Part shown: positions 19,522 to 28,907 of the stretch, one piece after another
Numbering within the stretch: position 1 is the stretch's first letter
Layout: each line of letters opens with the position of its first letter
DNA from: Candidatus Nitrotoga sp. SPKER
GTDB taxonomy: Bacteria > Pseudomonadota > Gammaproteobacteria > Burkholderiales > Gallionellaceae
Reading direction: 5' to 3'
Length of the DNA: 64,000 nucleotides
NCBI GenBank assembly: GCA_003402285.1
Contig: QFXG01000017.1
Coordinates: 186,001 to 250,000 of the forward strand
Notes under the pieces: model-generated
What the model saw: only the letters and a program-made list of their open reading frames with translations
Told to the model about the DNA's origin: nothing
The model's database searches: none
Position numbers and translations under genes: made by a program

Positions 19522-20613
19522 ATGAGTCTGAAATGCGGAATCGTCGGCCTGCCCAATGTGGGTAAGTCCACCCTGTTCAATGCACTCACCAAGGCAGGTA
19601 TAGCGGCGGAGAACTATCCGTTCTGTACGATTGAGCCTAATGTTGGCATTGTGGAAGTTCCGGATGCGCGGATGCAAGCGTTGGCCGATATCGTCAAGCC
19701 GCAAAAAATGCAATATGCCATCACCGAGTTTGTGGATATTGCTGGGCTGGTGGCTGGGGCATCCAAGGGTGAAGGTTTGGGTAACCAGTTTCTTGCCAAC
19801 ATTCGGGAGACCGATGGCATTTTGAACGTGGTGCGTTGTTTCGAAGATGACAATGTAATTCACGTGGCGGGCAAGGTCGATCCGATTGCAGATATTGAAA
19901 CAATCGTAACGGAACTGGCGCTGGCGGATATGACAACGGTGGAAAAAGCCCAGTTGCGTAACTCCAAGGCTGCACGCTCCGGCGACAAAGAAGCCGCTAA
20001 GTTCGGTGAACTGCTGGATCAGGTTGCCGCACATTTAAACCAAGGCAAACCTGCGCGTATGATGAAGCTGGATGCAGCGCAGCTCGCCTCGCTGAAGCCG
20101 CTGTGCCTGCTCACAATTAAGCCTGCCATGTACGTGGCCAACGTGGCTGAAGATGGCTTTAAAAATAATCCATTATTGACGCGTCTGGAAGAGTTCGCCG
20201 CACGTGAAGGTGCGCCGGTTGTGGCCATTTGCGCAGCGCTGGAGTCAGAAATTTCAGAGCTTTCAGATGAAGATAAAAAAGAATTTTTGGCCGACATCGG
20301 CTTGGAAGAACCCGGTCTAAACCGACTGATTCGCGTGGCGTACAAATTGTTGGGTTTGCAAACCTACTTTACCGCCGGAGTGAAAGAAGTGCGCGCCTGG
20401 ACGATACACATAGGCGACACCGCACCCCAGGCTGCGGGTGTCATCCATAATGATTTCGAGCACGGCTTTATTCGCGCTGAGGTGATCAGTTATGAGGATT
20501 TTGTTGCTTGCAAGGGCGAGGCGGGCGCAAAAGAAAAGGGAAAGATGCGGTTAGAGGGTAAGGATTATTTGGTGCAGGATGGCGATGTTATGCACTTCCG
20601 CTTCAACGTGTAA
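19522..20613 (+). CDS. ychF: Redox-regulated ATPase YchF (OBG-family)
   Basis: 363 residues, the ribosome-associated P-loop ATPase of the TRAFAC class that prefers ATP over GTP. P-loop GLPNVGKST lies at residues 8-16, the Walker-B-like segment is [16 protein letters not shown], and the C-terminal TGS domain contains [18 protein letters not shown] and ends HFRFNV. RBS AAGGA precedes the ATG. Part of its 3' end (20591-20615) recurs at 21545-21569. Confidence 0.97.
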   Translation: MSLKCGIVGLPNVGKSTLFNALTKAGIAAENYPFCTIEPNVGIVEVPDARMQALADIVKPQKMQYAITEFVDIAGLVAGASKGEGLGNQFLANIRETDGILNVVRCFEDDNVIHVAGKVDPIADIETIVTELALADMTTVEKAQLRNSKAARSGDKEAAKFGELLDQVAAHLNQGKPARMMKLDAAQLASLKPLCLLTIKPAMYVANVAEDGFKNNPLLTRLEEFAAREGAPVVAICAALESEISELSDEDKKEFLADIGLEEPGLNRLIRVAYKLLGLQTYFTAGVKEVRAWTIHIGDTAPQAAGVIHNDFEHGFIRAEVISYEDFVACKGEAGAKEKGKMRLEGKDYLVQDGDVMHFRFNV

Positions 20614-20615
20614 AC
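20591..20615 (+). repeat. Copy 1 of a 25-base repeat: 3' end of ychF
   Basis: TGCACTTCCGCTTCAACG followed by TG and TAAAC. The copy at 21545-21569 is identical over 18 bases and again over the last five, with two differences between. It encodes the last codons and stop of ychF (HFRFNV). Confidence 0.85.
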
Positions 20616-20720
20616 TAATAGAGTAGTTCACAAACGATCGCCCGCTTCCGATATCGCTTAGACTAAATGTCCTGGCTTTGTAACTTGGCTAAACCAGATT
20701 GATGACAATCAGCAAGAGGA

Positions 20721-20755
20721 AGAACTGCTTTGATAAAGTATGATAGTGCAGTTCT
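20721..20755. repeat. Inverted repeat upstream of the exported-protein gene
   Basis: AGAACTGC (20721-20728) and GCAGTTCT (20748-20755) are perfect inverted arms around 19 bases. It lies about 65 bases upstream of the ATG at 20822 and could be an operator or a leader hairpin. No T-run follows, so it is not a terminator. Confidence 0.5.
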
Positions 20756-20821
20756 AAACTCGGCAAAAACATTAAATCCAGCTACTGAGTAATATTAATA
20801 ATTACATATTGGAGGCATACC

Positions 20822-21349
20822 ATGCTAAGACAATTTATTTTTGCCTGTCTCTTCAGTTTTATAATTGCACAACCTGCACGAGCCGTTGTAGTGCCGACTC
20901 CCCTTACCCTGGATGACATCATCAGCAGCTCAGCTATTGCATTTCAAGGAAGTATCATTGAATATAAAACCGAAAGTGAGCCACAAACAGGCTTTATTAT
21001 TTGTTATACGACATTTAAAGTGCAGGAGGTTTTAAAGGGTACAGTTGAAGCCACCTATACGATGAAGGAATCAATGCCACTTTGTGACCAAACTCAACAT
21101 TCGGGTGTGTCTAAATTAGTGGATGGAAAGAGCAAAATTTACTTCCTTTATGGAGTTTCGGAAAGTGGCTTCTCCAGCCCAGTGGCTCTTGGACGAGGAG
21201 TGTTTAGCATCATTCAAGATGCAGCCGTATTAAGCGACTTTTCGCCACCTGCTTCAGAGCAATCTATAATTTCGCCAGCACCGGCGGGGCTTGAACACAT
21301 TGGCCTTGAGGAATTTAAACAACTTGTGCGTCAGAAAATAGGGATGTGA
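20822..21349 (+). CDS. Exported hypothetical protein
   Basis: 175 residues, not recognised. A signal peptide of about 22 residues ends in ARA, so the product is probably periplasmic or secreted. The mature part begins with a TLDDIISSSAIAFQGSI strand-rich segment and has two cysteines, near residues 60 and 85, that could form a disulfide. A good RBS (TTGGAGG) lies before the ATG. The gene sits between ychF and what looks like the ychF terminator, flanked by the two copies of the ychF 3' end, which suggests insertion. Confidence 0.7.
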   Translation: MLRQFIFACLFSFIIAQPARAVVVPTPLTLDDIISSSAIAFQGSIIEYKTESEPQTGFIICYTTFKVQEVLKGTVEATYTMKESMPLCDQTQHSGVSKLVDGKSKIYFLYGVSESGFSSPVALGRGVFSIIQDAAVLSDFSPPASEQSIISPAPAGLEHIGLEEFKQLVRQKIGM

Positions 21350-21544
21350 AAGAATGATATCTCTGTAATTGGTGAAGATTATAGAAGAACTTCAATAAAT
21401 CCTATTTTTATTCCGTCCGACTGGGAGCATTTTTTCGTCAATCAATGTCAGTTAAAAGAGACAGCAAGATCGTTTGGTGGCATTTTAGGGGGCATGTAAT
21501 AGCAAACGGCAGATAAATGCATAGTAATTACTAGGCCCACAGGC

Positions 21545-21569
21545 TGCACTTCCGCTTCAACGGCTAAAC
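21545..21569 (+). repeat. Copy 2 of the ychF 3'-end repeat
   Basis: Repeats 20591-20615. This copy would read HFRFNG-stop, as if it were the tail of another ychF allele, but the bases upstream of it do not resemble ychF. The two copies bracket the exported-protein gene. Confidence 0.85.
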
Positions 21570-21610
21570 CATTTTTATGTTTCGTGACATGGCATGAGAC
21601 AACAAAACAA

Positions 21611-21646
21611 TTCAAAACCCCCTGTTACACGGGGTTTTGAATTTTT
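21611..21646 (+). terminator. Rho-independent terminator
   Basis: TTCAAAACCCC (21611-21621) pairs perfectly with GGGGTTTTGAA (21631-21641), followed by T5. It could serve the convergent minus-strand gene as well. Its place 42 bases after the second ychF tail suggests it was originally the ychF terminator. Confidence 0.88.
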
Positions 21647-21745
21647 GTCGTTTGTCTTCGTTGTTTGGCATCTCACAAACTACGTTTAACGCTGTGGTGC
21701 GTGAGTGACTGACCTTGAGAGATTGTGAAAAAAATTTAAGGCAAG

Positions 21746-23539
21746 TCAAATGGGAGCACACATGACCACCCCCTCATTGATCCAGTCGCGCGTAACGACT
21801 TCCTGGATAGCTGTTGCTGCAATGGAAAGGCGGTGATTGCTGTCAATCCCACGGGCAAACCCATTGTTATAGGCCCGGTAGACCGGTGTTGTACCGGTCG
21901 GGCATGTACCATCAATTGGTGGAGTCGAGACAAAATCCAGGCTTTCAAAATTCCAGCGCTTCTGCGTGGCTGGCGTGATGGCCTGAAGCTGTTTAAGGCC
22001 GTCACACTCAGGGATTGCTAATGTGTAGAAATGTGAATTGGGGCCAGGAACCTGGCTGCCGTAGAAACGGCAAACGGGCGTACTGCCGCCCGACTTGAAA
22101 CTATTGCCAGTGCGAATCCAACCAGCCCCCGCGCTCCCGCTATCGATGCCAGCAGCCTCACTGGCGTCGGCGGTAATAAAATAGTGATCCAGGTTGATGT
22201 TATAGAACTCAACGATAGGCACGCTGACCAGCGCTCCGCTCAGGTCAAAGCGAGCTAGAACAGCACTCGTTGCATCCTGTCCCGCAACGAGTAAACGAGA
22301 ATTGGCATCGAGCGCCAGCGCGCTGATGCTCCACATGCCGGGTAGCGGATACGCCCCGTCGGGGCCAAAACTTGCATCAAAACTGTTATTCGGAAGCAGG
22401 CGATATAGTGCTGCCGCGTTCGTGGGGCCAAAGCTACGGCTACGCGCTATCACCACACTGGCGTCGGGCAGTGCAGTAAGACTCCAATCGAGTTGACGCC
22501 GATCTGCCAACAAATTGTTCGCTCCGAGCAGCATGCCATTGTTGGAAACCCGAATCACGAGTAGTGAACTATTGGATGACCCATCGCGAATGCCAGCCAG
22601 CAAGGAGCCATCGCTCAGTGAGAGCAATGAGAATAGTTCTCCAATGGCGAAAGGATCGGCAAAATCATAAGTAAACTGACCAGCCGCCCCAAACGAAGTT
22701 ACCGGCAATCCATGCGAATCTATCTTATAGAGACGCAGGTTCTGATTCGTCAGTACGGAAAAGACCACTGCACCGTCGCCGAGCAAAACCAGATCCATCT
22801 GCCTTGGATAGTCCCTAGCAGAAAACGCGAATTCGATTTTACCGTTCGTACCAAAATTCAGGTCAGGTGTGCCATCCGGCATTGTCTGCTGCAAAACTGC
22901 AACTCTGTCGTTCGTTGTTGTTCCGTAAAGCAAGCGCCCATCTGGACGAACACCCAACGAAAAATTCGAATTGTCGGTCGACGATGGTGTTAGAGCTGGG
23001 GAAAATCCGGTGTAGAGCGACCCGACAGAGTCAAATCGAAACGCTTTGGATGGGGTTGCGACGACCGGGCCCAATAAAGGATTGAATTCGGATCCCGCCG
23101 TCACGACCGTTATCGCGCCGTTTGCTTGTTCAGCTGCACGCACCTTGCCCCAGAAACTTAGGTGTTGCCCCGGCACCTTGCGCCTCGGGTCGAATGACAC
23201 GCGCCCATTCGTCCCGAATGAAATGTCGGGGGAGCCATTTACTGTCAGGCGGTCAAGCGAATAATCAAAGGGGGAGTAAAAATTGCCTACGTCTACATAA
23301 TTTGAAATACCTGCCAGCACAACTTTGCCCGAAGTTTCAACCAGTATTGTGTCAAGCTGGTAATAGTTATAGGGCTCCCCGCCGAGATGCACGACGCCGT
23401 TGTTTCCGAATGAAGTGTCGAGCACCGGCGCGGCGAGTGTTTCAAATATTGTGGCATGCAACGCGATAAGCGTAAAAAGTATCGTGAATATTTTTTTAGC
23501 TGTCACTGTCCCAAATACCTTCAGTAAGCTCGACATCAT
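21746..23539 (-). CDS. Exported delta-60 repeat protein with C-terminal DUF5648-like domain
   Basis: 597 residues with an N-terminal signal peptide (about 1-36). Recurrent units of the form (L/P)D.SFG.NG.(V/I), such as LDTSFGNNGVV, PDISFGTNGRV, PDLNFGTNGKI and FDASFGPDGAY, mark the delta-60 repeat family, probably a beta-propeller. From about residue 455 a separate domain begins (VEFYNINLDHYFITAD, CRFYGSQVPGPNSHFYT), resembling DUF5648, which is found at the ends of secreted bacterial proteins. Probably an exported surface or secreted protein. It lies downstream of the flavodoxin-UbiA gene but 180 bases away, so it is likely a separate transcript. Confidence 0.8.
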   Translation of the reverse strand: MMSSLLKVFGTVTAKKIFTILFTLIALHATIFETLAAPVLDTSFGNNGVVHLGGEPYNYYQLDTILVETSGKVVLAGISNYVDVGNFYSPFDYSLDRLTVNGSPDISFGTNGRVSFDPRRKVPGQHLSFWGKVRAAEQANGAITVVTAGSEFNPLLGPVVATPSKAFRFDSVGSLYTGFSPALTPSSTDNSNFSLGVRPDGRLLYGTTTNDRVAVLQQTMPDGTPDLNFGTNGKIEFAFSARDYPRQMDLVLLGDGAVVFSVLTNQNLRLYKIDSHGLPVTSFGAAGQFTYDFADPFAIGELFSLLSLSDGSLLAGIRDGSSNSSLLVIRVSNNGMLLGANNLLADRRQLDWSLTALPDASVVIARSRSFGPTNAAALYRLLPNNSFDASFGPDGAYPLPGMWSISALALDANSRLLVAGQDATSAVLARFDLSGALVSVPIVEFYNINLDHYFITADASEAAGIDSGSAGAGWIRTGNSFKSGGSTPVCRFYGSQVPGPNSHFYTLAIPECDGLKQLQAITPATQKRWNFESLDFVSTPPIDGTCPTGTTPVYRAYNNGFARGIDSNHRLSIAATAIQEVVTRDWINEGVVMCAPI

Positions 23540-23721
23540 TTTTCCTTAATCAATAACCAATGAGATTCGAAACCAGAAACGTCCTTTATGAGGGTGCTTT
23601 GGAAAGGGGTAAATGGCGGATGGGTTGTGAACGGCCAGTTTTTTATGGCGTTCAACGCAGTGCTGAGTTTTATTATTTTATAGTGCTGCGCAATTAATGC
23701 ATATTTGATGGTACTTCTAGC

Positions 23722-25233
23722 TCATTTTAAATGCAATAATGGAATCAATCCAAACCAAATGATATAGGTCAGCGAGGCCACCATCAGCCCATCAATGCGG
23801 CCGCATAGCCGTTGTTGTCTCCAGGCGCGGTAAATCAGAAATCCGAGCAGGCAAACATGAGGAAGCACCCACGGTAGCAATCCTTGAAAGCTTCCGCGCA
23901 AAGCGGGTTGATCTTTGATAAGTATCACGACCAATGGCGCCGCTACGGCCAGTACCAGGGTTAACAGCGTTGTCCAGCCTAATCCTAGGCGTACTACCAA
24001 GGTGCGCTTGCCAGCTTGTTTATCGGCCTCGAAGTCGGGAATACCTGAGAGGATGATGGCCGGCATTACCGCCAGAAGAAGCGGCAGGCTAATAAGCCAC
24101 GGAAAGGGGCTGTTCCATTCTCCACCTTGGAATATATAGCCGCACATTATTACACCGAAGCTGTGGGTGACAGCCACATTGAGTTCCCCCAATCCACGCC
24201 AGACGAGCTTCAGGGGAGGCGCTGTATAACCCAGCCCTAACACTGTCATGATGAGTATAACGATAGGTACGGCATTGTTTCCCGCGAGAGAATCCACGAG
24301 TAAGCCTGTACAGGCCGCAGCGGCCATCAATGACATTACGATGCCTACGCGTAGTTCACTGAAGCTTAGATTTTTATCCACAAGTACCCGAGAGCCGCCG
24401 GTAAAGGGGCCGTAGTGGCGGTTGCACCGGTCGCTTTCATAATCGAACCAATCATTGGTAAATACCGTGGCTGCTTCCAGGAAAAACAGGCAGGTATAAC
24501 CCAGCCAGTAGATCCATGAGTTCCAGTGTCCACTTGCCGCGGCTGCGCCCAATGCGCCTACCGTATAGGCCATCCAGGTCATCGGATAAAACTGGAGTCG
24601 TAATGCCTTGAGCCAGGCTTTCAGCTTAGTAGTCACACGGTCAATATAGCTTGAGGCTCCATTTCTTAAGGAAAAACCGAGTCCTCGGGCTTGCTCTAAC
24701 CACTGGGCCCGTTGAATCGGCTCGGAGTCTTTTACGGGACCCAGCGCAAGAATGCGCGTAGTAGTAATGCCACAGAAGCCTAACGCGGATCGCTTCATGG
24801 CATTGTGACCGGGAGCGCGGTAGATGAATCGGTATACCCAAGACGGCATATCTAACGTGGTGATGAGATGAGCCGTCTTGCCGTTCAGCAAGCCCTCGAA
24901 GTGGCCGTCGTCACGTTCCCTGAAAGCAAATCCCGGCAATAGTATTCGGTCGAGAAATCCTTTAAGGCGAGCGGGTCCTACTCCCCACCAGGCAGGATAG
25001 ATAAAAGTTATATGATCTGCCCACGTGATGAGCTGCAAGGCGTGTTCCAGATCAGCTTCCAGAGGTTGATCCCGAGGCGAGACTGGGTGTACGTCAAGGT
25101 CGAAGTCGATTGCCCCAAGATCTATCTTTTCAATCTCCATGCCAGCTGCTAGCGCGCCATTTTCATAGGCATTTGCAAGGGCGGAACATAGGCTGGGGCT
25201 ACGTGGATGTCCTAAGATCACAAGCACCTTCAT
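23722..25233 (-). CDS. Fusion: flavodoxin-fold NAD(P)H oxidoreductase + UbiA prenyltransferase
   Basis: 503 residues from ATG 25233 (GAGAG upstream); ATG 25266 is possible but lacks a ribosome binding site. Residues 1 to about 185 are a flavodoxin_2 / NQO-type oxidoreductase: ILGHPRSPSLCSALANAY and FIYPAWWGVGPARLKGFLDR. Residues about 205-503 are a UbiA-type integral-membrane prenyltransferase, with the first Asp-rich motif NDWFDYESD (about 260) and the second DFEADKQAG (about 399), both needed for Mg-diphosphate binding. One polypeptide thus joins a quinone-reductase-like flavoprotein to an aromatic prenyltransferase, suggesting quinone or related prenyl-lipid chemistry. It lies 116 bases downstream of cld on the same strand. 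Substrate unknown. Confidence 0.85.
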   Translation of the reverse strand: MKVLVILGHPRSPSLCSALANAYENGALAAGMEIEKIDLGAIDFDLDVHPVSPRDQPLEADLEHALQLITWADHITFIYPAWWGVGPARLKGFLDRILLPGFAFRERDDGHFEGLLNGKTAHLITTLDMPSWVYRFIYRAPGHNAMKRSALGFCGITTTRILALGPVKDSEPIQRAQWLEQARGLGFSLRNGASSYIDRVTTKLKAWLKALRLQFYPMTWMAYTVGALGAAAASGHWNSWIYWLGYTCLFFLEAATVFTNDWFDYESDRCNRHYGPFTGGSRVLVDKNLSFSELRVGIVMSLMAAAACTGLLVDSLAGNNAVPIVILIMTVLGLGYTAPPLKLVWRGLGELNVAVTHSFGVIMCGYIFQGGEWNSPFPWLISLPLLLAVMPAIILSGIPDFEADKQAGKRTLVVRLGLGWTTLLTLVLAVAAPLVVILIKDQPALRGSFQGLLPWVLPHVCLLGFLIYRAWRQQRLCGRIDGLMVASLTYIIWFGLIPLLHLK

Positions 25234-25349
25234 GGCGCCATCTCTCGACTCATAAATTTCATCCATTGATTACACTGTTCAATGCATATTATCTGGTTTC
25301 GTTATAACAATGTATGTGCGGCCGCCTACTGTATAAGCATTGGAGAAAC

Positions 25350-26219
<870 letters not shown>

Positions 26220-26317
26220 CTATTGAAATCAATACTGATTGTCTAAGCTTGCCAATGTATTCCAATTTAATTGTTAAATAGTTACATTGTCTACGTGAAA
26301 AATTCAAACAAGCAACG

Positions 26318-26599
26318 CTAATATTTGTAGCGAATCGGGTTTGTGGTGTAAAAATTCTGATGATATTCCTCTGCCGGATAAAGTACTGTAGCGGGCAACA
26401 ACTCGGTCACAATGGGTTGGGTAGAACGTCCAGAAGAACCTAGTGCGGCCTTAGATGCTTCAGCTTGTTGTCGTTGATCCGCATTGCGATAAAAAATGAC
26501 GCTACGGACGTATTTTGTGCCCTTGATTGCCGACAGGCAGCCAGTATGGCAAATATCAGCAGATAATACTAAGCGCACTGTGGGATTTTTTATCCACAA
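26318..26599 (-). pseudogene. Remnant of peptide-methionine (S)-S-oxide reductase (msrA)
   Basis: The frame holds a clear C-terminal MsrA segment: RSVIFYRNADQRQQAEASKA, then PIVTELLPA and YPAEEYHQNFYTTNPIRYKY. The N-terminal half with the catalytic GCFWC motif is absent, since msrB ends only 25 bases upstream, and the residues before the match (about 1-30) do not look like MsrA. One residue is inserted inside the normal GTQYRS motif, and the frame stops right after RYKY, short of the usual C-terminal Cys region. Without the active site it cannot be a working reductase. Confidence 0.8.
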
Positions 26600-26623
26600 T
26601 GGATAGGTTTGATAGGGTCATAA

Positions 26624-27148
26624 TCAGCTTCTGAGCGCTGGTAAGGATTCGACCTTCGGCACAAATCGCAACGCTACACCATTATTGCACCAGCGCTCAT
26701 TACGGGGCGGTGGGCCATCGTTAAATAAATGGCCCTGGTGGCCGTCGCAGCGCGCGCAGTGGTATTCCGTGCGGGGCAAAATCATTTTGAAATCACGTTT
26801 TGTTCCCACCTGTCCCGCAATGGGTTGGGTAAAACTGGGCCAGCCTGTGCCGCTTTCAAATTTGTGCGCACTTTCGAATAAAGGCAAGTAACAAGCCGCG
26901 CAAATGTAGATGCCATCACGATGCTCAAGATTAAGTTCGCTACTATTCTGCCGCTCGGTATCTTCTTCAAACAGTACCTGGTAAGCATGAGCGGAAACCA
27001 AGGGTCGCCATTCTTCATGTGGTTTATTCAGAGGTGTAACGGTGATGACACTGGTCGTATTTTCAGCCGCCCTATTGCGCGAACAAGCGGAAACTACCGG
27101 GAGCGCGGCCAGCATGACAAAACTTTGCAGCAGGGTTCGTCGTTTCAT
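26624..27148 (-). CDS. msrB: Peptide-methionine (R)-S-oxide reductase, exported
   Basis: 174 residues from ATG 27148. The start MKRRTLLQ with a hydrophobic stretch and VVSAC suggests an exported, possibly Tat-routed lipoprotein form acting in the periplasm. Zinc-binding CxxC pairs are CAAC and CARC, GTGWPSF is the substrate-site motif, and the catalytic Cys lies in RWCNNGVALRFVP. It reduces methionine-R-sulfoxide in oxidised proteins. The adjacent msrA is decayed. Its position next to cld suggests an oxidative or oxychlorine stress context, which is inference. Confidence 0.93.
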   Translation of the reverse strand: MKRRTLLQSFVMLAALPVVSACSRNRAAENTTSVITVTPLNKPHEEWRPLVSAHAYQVLFEEDTERQNSSELNLEHRDGIYICAACYLPLFESAHKFESGTGWPSFTQPIAGQVGTKRDFKMILPRTEYHCARCDGHQGHLFNDGPPPRNERWCNNGVALRFVPKVESLPALRS

Positions 27149-27318
27149 GGCAATTCCTTGTGGAAGTTTGCAAGATTGGACCATGTACTTACATTATCGT
27201 TCTTAACGTTTGAACCGCTTGCAACAAATTTTATGCAGATGTGTTTATCGGGAATCAATTCGGGTGGTCACTCATTTAGATTATCCTTGTGAAAAACGGA
27301 CGATATCAATTCGTTTTT

Positions 27319-28803
27319 TCATGGCATTTTTATAAATAATGATTCGATGAGAAAGGCATCGTCAAAGTGGCGGCGACCGACAAAAGCGGTAGCATGGCGC
27401 CCCCACTGACGCATCGCGCCCGGTGAGCGAATGCCCATTGGCCACAAAAGAAAACGCTCAGTACGCTCTGTGCCGACAATTAAACCATATCTGCCAAACA
27501 GGCTGCGATAACCGTCAGCAGTGGGCAAGGAACGCAATGTATCGTATTCCTCCCAGGCCATTGGTTGTACTGTTGACAGTAATTTTGGAGGTGATGCGTC
27601 GTGGTAGATGCGCTGAATAAAATGAGTGCCAGGAGCGATGCGCAGCACCAGAGGTTGTTGTTTCGGTGCAGGCTGCGGCAACAGTGGGGGTTCAAAATAG
27701 GATGTGGGAAGATCGTCGCGCAGACGCAGGTGATGGCTCGGAAAGAATTCGTGGTAGCAACCGCAGTTATGGATAACGTCATACAACCATGGCTCGCCGT
27801 TCGGACCTAAAGTTACTCGCCAGTTAAGGCCATCTAGCTGGCCAGCATAAATGTCGTTGCCGGGGCGTGCTGGAAACCAGACAATATAATTGAGTTGCAA
27901 CAACACTTGATTGCCGAAACGAGTGTGCGAGACCTTGCGATACAATGTCGGGCGGGCCATGTCCACCACCGGCCCGTTATTTAAGTGCACCATTCCGATA
28001 CGATCATTGTTATCCATTACATCCACCTCCCATACTGGGGCAAAGGTGTTGAAGAGTCGATCGAGGTCGATTTTCGTTGGCAGGGGGATACCAAGCGGAT
28101 TTAGTGAGCGATGCAGAATTTCACCTACCTGTGTAACAGCGAGCGGCGCACTGGACGATGATGCCCAGTGCACCAGTTCACCCGCAACTGGCAGTTCTGC
28201 TAACGGGGTGGCGAAGCTGTTGCGAGTCTCGGTATGCCAAGCCGAAATTCTGGTGGAAACGAACGGCGCAGCGATTGGATAGAGGCCAAGCACCTGCCAC
28301 CAGGTGACATAATCGTCTGGAACGCGTGCGGCATCGCGTAGCATAGCGCGACGCTCCGGTTGCGCGAGATCGGCGGCAAGCAGGCGTTCACGACAGCGGT
28401 TGAGTTCTTCCACTAAGGCGTTATTGCGACGATCGTTCACCGACGTGGGCAGATTACGTAATTCCAGCGCACGTGATTCAGCATCCAGATCTGCCATGTG
28501 TTTAGTCCATTCTGTCCAATTTTCTTGTGTGGTCAATTCGCCGCGAAACGAAGCGAGCAGGCGGGTTGTACGCAAGTAAGGAAAATTTTGAACCGGTGAT
28601 GTACCGTAGTCGCGTACTCCCGAATCATCGATTGCTGCATCAACTTCCTGGTATAGCATCCGGCAGGTAGTCAAAACATCGGCTGTGGGTGCTGTCGAAC
28701 GGGTTTCCACTGTGGCGCAACCAGTAAGAAATGATGTGACAAACAGCAGGATCAGTTCTGCCATGGACAGCGCGATCCGGCGTGTATCGTTAGTGTTATC
28801 CAT
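27319..28803 (-). CDS. Large hypothetical lipoprotein
   Basis: 494 residues, not recognised. The signal peptide ends in lipobox FLTGC (about residue 28), so the protein is lipid-anchored. The mature part has the conserved-looking motifs NDRIGMVHLNNGPVVDMARP, TRFGNQVLLQLNYIVWFPAR and VIHNCGCYHEFFPS, and a late segment GRYGLIVGTERTERFLLWPMGIRSPGAMRQWG. It reads as a genuine, well-conserved envelope protein. It is divergent from the C-S lyase gene across about 100 bases. Confidence 0.72.
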   Translation of the reverse strand: MDNTNDTRRIALSMAELILLFVTSFLTGCATVETRSTAPTADVLTTCRMLYQEVDAAIDDSGVRDYGTSPVQNFPYLRTTRLLASFRGELTTQENWTEWTKHMADLDAESRALELRNLPTSVNDRRNNALVEELNRCRERLLAADLAQPERRAMLRDAARVPDDYVTWWQVLGLYPIAAPFVSTRISAWHTETRNSFATPLAELPVAGELVHWASSSSAPLAVTQVGEILHRSLNPLGIPLPTKIDLDRLFNTFAPVWEVDVMDNNDRIGMVHLNNGPVVDMARPTLYRKVSHTRFGNQVLLQLNYIVWFPARPGNDIYAGQLDGLNWRVTLGPNGEPWLYDVIHNCGCYHEFFPSHHLRLRDDLPTSYFEPPLLPQPAPKQQPLVLRIAPGTHFIQRIYHDASPPKLLSTVQPMAWEEYDTLRSLPTADGYRSLFGRYGLIVGTERTERFLLWPMGIRSPGAMRQWGRHATAFVGRRHFDDAFLIESLFIKMP

Positions 28804-28907
28804 GGCTTTCTTATTTTATAGAATAAGCAGTGTGGAATATTGTACCGTTCGATACAATAGAATTTACTTTTATACGCTGTCAGAAGCAACGATCCAGGAG
28901 AAATCAC

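Larger units (their letters stand above)
21350..21745. other. Intergenic stretch, convergent genes
   Basis: About 400 bases without a gene. It holds the second copy of the ychF 3' end (21545-21569) and a terminator (21611-21646). I see no other structure. It separates the exported-protein gene from the convergent delta-60 repeat gene. Confidence 0.7.
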
